A DNA stretch of 64,000 nt, taken from positions 1 to 64,000 of the forward strand of contig NW_027062698.1 in assembly GCF_032884065.1 (NCBI RefSeq), written 5' to 3'. Shown here one piece after another: positions 56,390 to 64,000 of this stretch (the stretch's first letter is position 1; each line of letters begins with the position of its first letter). A program made the position numbers and the translations under genes. The notes below the pieces were generated by a model. That model was given only the letters and a program-made list of their open reading frames with translations. It was not told the DNA's origin and made no database searches. Source of the stretch: Artemia franciscana. Taxonomy: Eukaryota > Arthropoda > Branchiopoda > Anostraca > Artemiidae.

Positions 56390-57015
56390 GATCAAACAAT
56401 TCGTAGTAACGAACTGTAAGTAAGGAGTGACCCGGCTAAATAGTAACCAGAACTCTAAAAAACGATTTTTGATGTCAATAGATATATCAAAAGAATTGGA
56501 GTTTTATGCTGATTTCATACATATAAATTTCAACAAGTTTAATCTTACCCGTCAAAGAATACGAACCTGAGTAAATTTGTCCATTTTTTGAAAAAAAGAG
56601 TGGAAACATCGCTTAAAAGTCATAGAATTTCAATGCAAATCACACCATCAGATTCAGCGTAACAGAAAACTTCTGTAGAAGTTTCGAGTGTCTATCTGAA
56701 AAAATGTGGAATTTTGTATTTTCTGCCAGAAGAAAGATCAGGGATGCGTGTTAATTTTTTTTTTTGTATTTCCCAGGGGTGATCGTATCGACCTAATGGT
56801 CCTAGAATATCGTGAGAGGGCTCATTCGAACGGAAATTAAAAGTTTAGTGCACTGAGGGTAACTAGGCCCCCTTCCACGAAATTTTTTCCTCAAAATTTT
56901 CCTATCAAAATTTTGAGATAGCCATTTTGTTCAAAATTATTGAAAGGCCGAATAACTATACCTTTAGGGATATCATAACCCTCCCATAAACCCTGGGGAA
57001 AAGTCTTTAAGTTAC
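56390..57015 (-). mobile_element. M core, inverted, copy 5
   Basis: On the plus strand it begins CAAACAATTCGTAGTAACGA (complement of the GTTACCACGAACTGTTTG end) and runs backwards through the M core to TTTTGAGATAGCCATTTTGT at about 56912 and a CCCTGGGG block at about 56990. Orientation is opposite to the other dispersed cores. Confidence 0.82.
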
Positions 57016-58470
57016 ACAATTTGCCAATTGTTTACATATTTTATGATGCTCCTTACTTTCAGTTGAAATTTTTTTTTATATTTAATTTTTTTAATCTGCA
57101 TAAAATATGTCATTCTTGGGGTTTTGTAAAAAAAAAATCCTTTTTATTCTATTCTCAGTGCCCTTGTGTCAGAACATTCATTCTTGGGGAAAATGCTGGG
57201 GTAAGAAATAAAATTTTATCGTAAATAGTGGGGTTTAAAACACTATTTATATTACTGCCGCTGTTTTCTTTCATTTGGAAAATATGTTTCTATTGGTTTT
57301 TAAAACCATATGTGAGGATATTCAGAATATTTGTTAGGCTATTGCCTCCTAAACCCTCACTCTTTAAATTAAAATCTAGTTTTTAAATAACACTGCTTCG
57401 AGAAAAGTGGCTCGTTTAAAGTATTTAATTTCAAATAAAATGATTTTTTTGTGAAAGAATTTCTGTTTCTGCAATAAGAGGGGCGCTTTCATCCCTTCAG
57501 CAGGTACACTGCACGGCTCATTCAAAATCATTCTAAACAAAGAAAGACCAGGGTTAAATCCACATTTACCTAATCTTCATCCAGTTAATCAGAAGCACTT
57601 TCCATGGGAAGTTCGAAAACATTGACGCAGAACATTTTTTTTTTGAGACAACCTACCGCAAATAAAAGAGGGGCTAACTCCTCCCCTCTCAGATCTTCTT
57701 AAATGCTTTCGTATCACTTGTACTTTAGTAAAAACCATACGCATTTGAATAGTGTGATTATTTTAATCACAAGCGAGAATTAAAATCATGATCAACTTTA
57801 CGGTAAAAGGTTCCTAGAATAATTTCATTCGTGACTTTCAATTTAACTTAAACTTTTCACGCCTTATCAAAACTTTTTCTTTTCATTCTATTTCATACAG
57901 ATGGGTGACGGATAAATAAAACCTTCAAAATTTATATTTGAAAACTTTGAAGTATTTTATTTAGTTATTAGAGACAATATTTTGGATTGATGAAACAGTA
58001 AAAGATTTAAAATTGTTTTTCTATGCATTTTAAAAGATTGCGTTTACAAGGAAGAAAGTATGAATAAAAATATACTACATACCGAAATGATGCCATTAGA
58101 TTAGAAGTTTAAAATAGAATGATATCAAATTTTGAAATTCTCTGAAACTTTCGAATTTTTTCAGGATAATGGTCTTAATTAGTTAAAAACATAGATTCTA
58201 TTCTGTAAATTTCAAATGACACTCTGGCCTTTAGGGGGTTTACGGGGGGTGGTAACCCTAATCTTAGTTGTCGTAAGTTCTATTCGTTTAAGTTTGACTC
58301 GGATATTCTTTTGATTTCTCTTTATTTTTGGGTACATCCATTCATTCATCCACAGAATAATCTATTACCCTTAATGTAATTAATCATTTTAATTATTAGT
58401 TTTGGGTTTCACTAATTCATTCATTGTAAATTCTTTAAATTTGAGCTAGTATACGACTGAATTTATTATA
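57016..58470. other. Mostly unassigned, with T-like scraps
   Basis: GCTCCTTACTTTCAGTTGAAA at about 57050 is a plus-strand T edge, and 57340-57390 has a CTCCTAAACCCTCACTCTTT block resembling the inner T motif. 58260-58440 has TTCTATTCGTTTAAGTTTG and GTTTTGGGTTTCACTAATTC words resembling F2 arm subrepeats. Otherwise nothing recognised. Confidence 0.4.
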
Positions 58471-58477
58471 CATTTTA

Positions 58478-59935
58478 AAAAAAGCAAGTTTTTCAACTGG
58501 AAGTAATGGGCAACGTTAAAATTTGAAACGAACAGTAATTATTCCTCATATGAGTGGGCCTAGCCCCTCCTCAACTCTCGCTCTTTACGGTAAAGTCTTA
58601 AAGTCCTTTAAAATACTTCTCATTCATATTCGACGGACCTTGCGTTAGAGCAGTCTTTCCTAAATAATTGTGACAAAAATTAAAAATTTAGCGTAAAGAG
58701 CGAGGGCTGAAGAACGGCAGCTCCACTCATGTGCGGAATAATTTCTGTTCATTTTAAGTTTTATTATTGCTCCTTATATTTAGTTGAAAAAACTTGTTTT
58801 TCAAAATCAAATTTCCGACCATTTTCCAGTCATGCCAGGAAATATCCCCCTCCCCAATGTGAAATATCCACTGGGAATGTTTCCCCCAGAAATTTTTATC
58901 TCCAAGGAAAATTCTTGCCTTTGGTAATCCCTTCCAAAATCCGTAAATTTCCCAATAACATAATACAGCTTATGAACAATGGAAAAATTACGTAATTTAC
59001 AGCTCTTTCCCCATTAACTATGGGGGCAATGGTGGTTCTGGCCTCTCTTTTGCCCAGGGCAAAATCTCAATTAGCCTCCCACAAAGTTCTGAGGTCAGAT
59101 TTCAACAAAACATTCATTTATTATCACAATTATTTTCAATGTATTAACTAATCAGTAATTTATTTTTTAAGTTGTTTTTAGTTTATTATTTAAATTATTT
59201 AATTATCATTAATTATTTTAAATATTGTTATTTAATTATTTTCAAAATCTGTTTACTTTTATTAATATATTAATAATTTATTAATTATCTGCATTTACTA
59301 TCTCACCTTCTTCTTTATTTTAACAAAAATAGCATTTCAAAAATTACAAAATGATTATCACCATTAGATTAAATATTTTAGATGTTGCTCCCCTAAAATT
59401 TCTGCACCCGGAGAAAGTGCCCCCTCTGTCCCTCCTTAAATCTGCCTCTGTATGGGGGTCAGCTTATCCCTGAAATCACATTTATTGGACCTTTCAACTA
59501 TGTTGAATCACATGGCTATCTCAAAATTTTGTTGGATGTCTCTGGGGAAAAAAGGGCGTAAGAAGGGGGCTAATCACCCTTTAATATTTCGTTTACTGAA
59601 AAAGGGCCTTAGAACCCCTTGACTTTCTTTGAAATAAGCCGTCTCTCGATGTTCTAGGATTTTTGGCTCGATACCATTATCCCTGGAAAAAAAGAACAAT
59701 AAACAAAAACACAGACACATAAACACGCTCATCTCTCTTCTGACAAAAAAAATATTCAACATTTTTGTAAATGGGAGCTTGAGCCCCTCATAATAGGGTT
59801 ATCTAAAATACTGAATCTGGTGGTGCGATTTTCAAGCGCTTGACTTATTGGGCATGTTCCCTTCCTTTTTCGAAAATTAGGCAAATCTTCTCAGCCTCGC
59901 GGTATTATATGTTGGAATCAGCATGAAAAGCCAAT
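58478..59935 (+). mobile_element. T/M element, copy 6, carrying a hAT-like MITE
   Basis: Palindromic T terminus at about 58478-58805 (TCTCGCTCTTTACGGTAAAG facing TTTAGCGTAAAGAGCGAGGG, with a longer loop of about 90 bp), then spacer and M core (CATGGCTATCTCAAAATTTT at about 59510, GAAGGGGGCTAATCACCC, an AAATAAGCCGTCTCTCGATG block), fading near 59935 without the usual GAACTGTTTGA end. A 424-bp insertion lies in the core. Confidence 0.8.
59027..59450. mobile_element. hAT-like MITE
   Basis: A 424-bp non-coding insertion flanked by perfect 8-bp duplications TATGGGGG (59019-59026 and 59451-59458). The ends are imperfect inverted repeats: CAATGGTGGTTCTGGCC on the left, and on the right the complement reads CAGAGGCAGATTTAAGG, both close to the CAGTGGCGGATCTAGG type. 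The 8-bp duplication and these ends fit hAT elements. The interior is very AT-rich. Confidence 0.82.
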
Positions 59936-60295
59936 TATTAGTAGTAAAAAGATTCCAGGCACGGGGGTCCCGTCACTTCTGATCGATGAATTGCCTAATT
60001 ATGTTATAAATTTTCTATTGTCTAACAGTAGCGGAGGAGGGGAAATACTTTCAACACAGCCATAGAGGTTATTATTTTCTTCTTCACCGTTAATCATGCA
60101 GCAGTTTAACGGCGATTCCATCACGGCAAAACGCAGGTGTCATTATGTACACCTGGGTATTAGGTAATACTGGTTGTCATTGTTTATCTAAGGAAATTTA
60201 TTGGGGGTGACGTGATATTGCGTGACTTGTTTTGTTAGAGCTCACGGGCCGCAAATCGAGTGGGGAACCCTCAGATGTAACTGAATGTAACGTAT
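59936..60295. other. Unassigned DNA
   Basis: Nothing recognised. Confidence 0.35.
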
Positions 60296-60472
60296 TGCTT
60301 TTTTTCTTTCAAATATTTTTTTCATCAAGGCGTTTTTTTCTGAGATTCCTTTTTCTTTGAGATATTTTTTTTTGTTTCGAGATTTTTTTTCTTCAAGACA
60401 ATTTCTTCGAGATATTCTTTTTCTTCAAAGGGTTTTTCCCTCAAGATATTTCATCAAGGCATTCCCCAAACC
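60296..60472. repeat. T-rich low-complexity repeat
   Basis: Degenerate repeats of TTTTTTCTTCAAGATATTT-like units at about 25-30-bp steps. Confidence 0.75.
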
Positions 60473-60714
60473 CCTTACACAAGACGTGTTCTGATTTAGG
60501 AAACCTTTATAATCCGTCATCAAGGATTTTCGTCCGCTGTAGGAATTAAACGTAAGACCAGAGAATTCCCCAACGAAATGGTGCCTTAGACAACAGAGCA
60601 AACAAGGAATTCATGTTATCACGCTCCTGGAAATAAATTCTACGCAATGCATTGATCCCGAGCGCAAGCCACCTGATGTTCCATCATATGCAATAATATT
60701 ATTGATTAAGGATT

Positions 60715-61120
60715 GGTACTTATATTGAATTTTTGTATAGGCTGTGATCGAGAGAAATGAAAGCGGGGCTTCCACTTTGCACATAAGAACATATAGTGTC
60801 TTAAATGACGTTTCTTAGGTTTCAAATAATTATGTTTAAGGTGGTATATATATTTAACTATTATCTAGGCTGTGGTCGAAAGAAATAAAACCGGTTTACT
60901 TCTACTCTGCGCGCAAGAAAATAAACTGTAAAAAGGAGAATTTCGAAGGTTTCAAATAATTCTATTTTAAGTGGTAAATATATTGAACTTTCATACAGGC
61001 TGTGATCGGAAGAAACAAAAGCAGTTTGCTTCCACTTTGCACAAAAAAATATATTGTAGAAAGGGACATTTTTCAGGTTTCAAATAATTATTTTTTAAGT
61101 GGTATGTATATTGACTTTTC
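60715..61120. repeat. Three-copy tandem repeat, about 125-130 bp
   Basis: Units at about 60715-60842, 60843-60972 and 60973-61102, plus a partial fourth. Each holds AGGCTGTGATCG(A/G)(G/A)AGAAA, CTTCCACTTTGC and GGTTTCAAATAATT. Confidence 0.9.
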
Positions 61121-61129
61121 TTGGAAATT

Positions 61130-63303
61130 GTTTATTTGTGTATGGTAAGATAAACGACAAAGTGAAAGAAATAAAAAAAAGATTGAGGAAGCTACACTCC
61201 ATGAGTTAGGGAATCTGGAAGAGAGTAGAAGTGATTTTAGTGTAGGCGACAGAAAAAAATGAATCAATACCATCCCAGGAATCAGATTCTAATATTACAC
61301 CTAAAACCACAATGAAAAGAAGCTGTGAGATGGTGGTGAGCCCAAATGACCAGGATAGTTAACCTAGCGCAGCATATATTCGACAGAATAGTGGGGGAGA
61401 TAAAAGGAGAGCTAGTATTTGTGGCGTTTATGATGACAGGGGGCTAACGGGTGGCCATTGTGCGTTGCAGTTTGGAGATCGAGGCCCTGGTTTTAGACGG
61501 CATTCTGTTAATCGAAGTTTCTCTGTTGGACATTTAGAGGGTAATTTCAGTATTAATAATGGTCAATAGCAGGAGTTGACCCATGGGCATAGTAGTATGT
61601 GCATTTAGTTGTTGCAGTGGAATACCCAAGGTCATAGTGATGATAAAATTGATGATTTGTTTAGGCTAGACGATTATAATGTTATCAGCTTAGTGAAGAC
61701 ATGGTAGGATTTGCCAGTATTTAAATTTTTTTTTAAGTTTCCATGTTTCAAGAAAGAGAAGTACAAATAATCGACTTTATGGTGGTTTTATACTGTTTGA
61801 TTACGAAAAATATATTTTGTACATAAGTACATATGATAGGTTAAAATCGCAATCAGAGAATGTGATTTGGTTGACGATTGTTATAGAAATTGTTAAGTTT
61901 ATGGTTTGTGCGCTGTATATCTTTCCAGAATCAAGTAGTAGCTATAGTTGGCAGGAGGATACGTGGGACATTTTGTATTCAGAGGTGTTTAAGTATAAGA
62001 GGTTGTATAAAGATTACAAGTATATATTTTAGGGTGACTTCAATGCATAGTTGCATACACAATTGGAGAAGTGGATTAATCCTTCGCAGGCTGAGTAAGA
62101 GGATGATGGTATGAATGATGGGAATATGCGAGGAGTATAGAAAAAGGACAAGTAAGGACCGGTTGCGGAGGAAAAATAATTGAGGAACTAAACTTTTAGA
62201 TTTTCATGAAATTGAGAAGTTAGTAATTTTCAACGGGAGGTTGGGAAAAGGTAAAGAATTTTGCATGTATTTGGGTTTGTAGTCCCAGTATTATTGATTA
62301 TATTTTAGTTGATGTAAGCCTTTGGTCGGCATATGGGGTCTTGTTCCGGGCGTTGTGGAGTCTGACATTAGGGCTAAAATTTTAGTTGTGATGGACTGTG
62401 GATCTGAGGTTTGGGGGTATGAGAAGGGAGATGTGAGAAGAAACTGTGCAATTAGGGTATTATAAAAGGTGGCTAGTGGTAAGTAAGCATACAAGTTGTT
62501 TTGTAGTTAGAGGTGATTTAGGTTCGTTTTCTTTGAGAAGTCATAGGCCAATTAACATGGTTAGGCTTTGGGAAAACTTTTAGTGATACCTAAGATGCGT
62601 GTGATGAAGGCGGCTTATTTACAAATGTTGAAGGGCAGCTCAGGTAGGGGGTGGCCGCACCAAAGTAAGAGTGTGGTACATCAGTGTGGTGGACTAAGCC
62701 ATATGTGGGGGATAGCCTAGGGCTCGAGGATATGGGGGACAAAGTAAGTCGATTAGTTGAAAGATTTTTACAGGACCAAAAATACAGACATGACAGGCCC
62801 GGCGTTTGCTTTCAGATTCATTGGGTCTCTATTGCCGCTCGAAGGAGACTTGGGGTGAAGTTTCATTTTTAAAGGTGGGTTTGAATAAAAATTAAATACA
62901 GTTATTAATTGAAATGAGGGCTGATAGTTTGCCAATGGGCCAAAGAAGAATGTTTATTATGAGGGAAAGGTCAAAGGCTGATCCTTATTATTGTCCTATT
63001 TGTGGAGGTTTATATGAGAGCGTATATCAATTGATGTGTGAATGTGAGGAGCTGAGTGACTGGAGACTTGAAGTGTTTCGTAGGGGGGATTCTGATTTTG
63101 AGTGGTTGGCGAGAGTGTGTGCTGATGAGCGTTTTATGGGTATCAGAAGTTTGGCACGATTCCTTCATCACGTGATGAATCGTAGAAGTAGATATCGGTA
63201 GGATTATGCTAGGATTTGTGCAATTTCTTTGTAATTGTTATTTGTTTATATTTTTTAGCCAATACCTATGGGCTTTTAGAGTAAATAAATTCTATTCTAT
63301 TCT
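61130..63303 (+). mobile_element. Decayed LINE (L-D) with ORF1-like, endonuclease and C-terminal parts
   Basis: Plus-strand remnants: a Lys/Arg-rich ORF1-like stretch (about 61140-61570), endonuclease start WNTQGHSDDKIDDLFRL at about 61620-61670, then CALYIFPESSSSYSWQED at about 61911-61965 and GDFNA at about 62034-62048, and a C-terminal cysteine motif CPICGGLYESVYQLMCECEE cut to its core (CPIC...MCEC) at about 62990-63050. The reverse transcriptase is mostly lost between about 62500 and 62880. It ends in AATAAATTCTATTCTATTCT at about 63284-63303. Many stops; inactive. The CPIC box is C-terminal in several jockey-group LINEs. Confidence 0.75.
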
Positions 63304-63880
63304 ATCATTCGTCATTCCGGGTAAAATTCTAGATGAGCTACTTTTTGCCGTCTTGGAAAGCAAGGCCGCCAGCAGGGGGCTTTGCTTGGCTTCCTGAAAA
63401 TTTGGGACTATACATCTATTGTGATGAAACCAAAGGAAAGAGAGAGCATATACGGAAAAATAGGGAAAAAGCATGGAAAAATGTGTGTTGCCCCATGGTT
63501 GGCTGCCTGCCAATAGGTATTGATCTTCAACAAGTGTAATATAAATTTGAATTTGTGACTGAGTAATCCCTTTCCAGTTTTCCAAAAACATGTTTTCTAT
63601 ACGATTTGGTTGGAGTAAAAAAAATGAAAGTATTCATAGTAATGAATGGTAAGTAAATTGCGATTCTTATTCATAACAAAAGCATAAGAACCTAAATATT
63701 TATTACATTAAATTAAAAAAATCTCATTTTTATGGCCATTTAAAATATGAATTTGTTTCAAGTTTGAAGTTAAACATCTTGTTTGAAGTACATTAAGAAA
63801 GTTTGCATAAGACAAGAAAAGAGAAGGAAAACAAATTGAAAAGGGGACAATCTCGATATGAATCCGCCGTGAACATTTGC
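63304..63880. other. Unassigned DNA with a D-related scrap
   Basis: 63318-63362 (GGTAAAATTCTAGATGAGCT, then ACTTTTTGCCGTCTTGGAAA) matches the inverted arm of the 44860-45640 element. The rest is unrecognised. Confidence 0.45.
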
Positions 63881-63960
63881 TTGTATTGCACGAGTACAGA
63901 TGAGCTGATATCTGAAGCCATTGTATTGCACGAGTACAGATGAGCTGATATCTGAAGCCA
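63881..63960. repeat. Perfect 40-bp tandem doublet
   Basis: TTGTATTGCACGAGTACAGA followed by TGAGCTGATATCTGAAGCCA, repeated exactly once at 63921-63960 with no mismatch. Confidence 0.97.
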
Positions 63961-64000
63961 CTATAATCAGAAATTTTTAATTCTGTATTCTCCCCCTGAA

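Overview
This is a eukaryotic, AT-rich, intron-and-repeat style window with one convincing intact host gene and a dense pile of transposable elements. The LINE mixture (RTE-like, and two or more jockey/CR1-like groups), the short TTAGG-like telomeric scraps and the protein similarities point to an arthropod. A branchiopod crustacean such as a brine shrimp is my best guess, but the species is not proven by anything here. I saw no prokaryotic operons, CRISPR arrays, rRNA genes, LTR retrotransposons or virus-like capsid/envelope genes.

Host content. The only intact gene I can support is RRP8, the nucleolar rRNA-processing methyltransferase, on the minus strand at 34680-36140 as one uninterrupted 486-codon frame. 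A decayed copy of a conserved metazoan protein family of unknown function lies at about 1115-1860 and is cut off by a long GA microsatellite. A possible first coding exon with an F-box-like start and a splice donor lies at 55791-55924.

Layout. 1-2040: unassigned DNA, the decayed gene, GA microsatellite. 2080-10065: a tandem array of about 270-bp 'M modules' split by a 6.4-kb LINE, itself split by a 3.7-kb RTE-like LINE. 10390-11990: a foldback element (F2) with a tRNA-derived SINE inserted in its core. 12000-15400: unassigned DNA, a reverse transcriptase scrap, a CA/TA microsatellite and a MITE. 15395-22112: a cluster of T/M elements (a palindromic terminus plus the M core) and another MITE. 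22420-30895: an 8.5-kb foldback element (F1) with inverted arms built from several satellite arrays and a LINE inside the left arm. 30990-33605: more T/M elements. 34028-37000: minisatellite, LINE scrap, RRP8, 118-bp tandem repeat. 38150-41815: a 1.82-kb segment duplicated in tandem, each copy with a T/M element. 42240-44800: the largest M array, with a higher-order period. 44860-52400: inverted-repeat elements, two LINEs and a third foldback element (F3). 52785-55090: a 205-bp palindrome, degenerate tandem repeats and a Harbinger-like MITE. 55400-61100: possible exon, T/M copies, a hAT-like MITE, short tandem arrays. 61130-63303: a decayed LINE. 63881-63960: a perfect 40-bp doublet.

How it fits together. 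The most interesting point is that the dispersed T/M elements, the M arrays, the arms of F1 and the subrepeats of F2 share short sequence blocks (a 5' block around AAAACGAACAGAAATTACTC and a core block around GAACAAAATGGCTATCTCAA). They look like one foldback-type DNA element superfamily that moves and also expands into satellite arrays. I found no transposase frame for it in this window, so it would be non-autonomous here. Letters T, M, C, G, H, D, E and names F1-F3 and L-A to L-D are local labels of mine.
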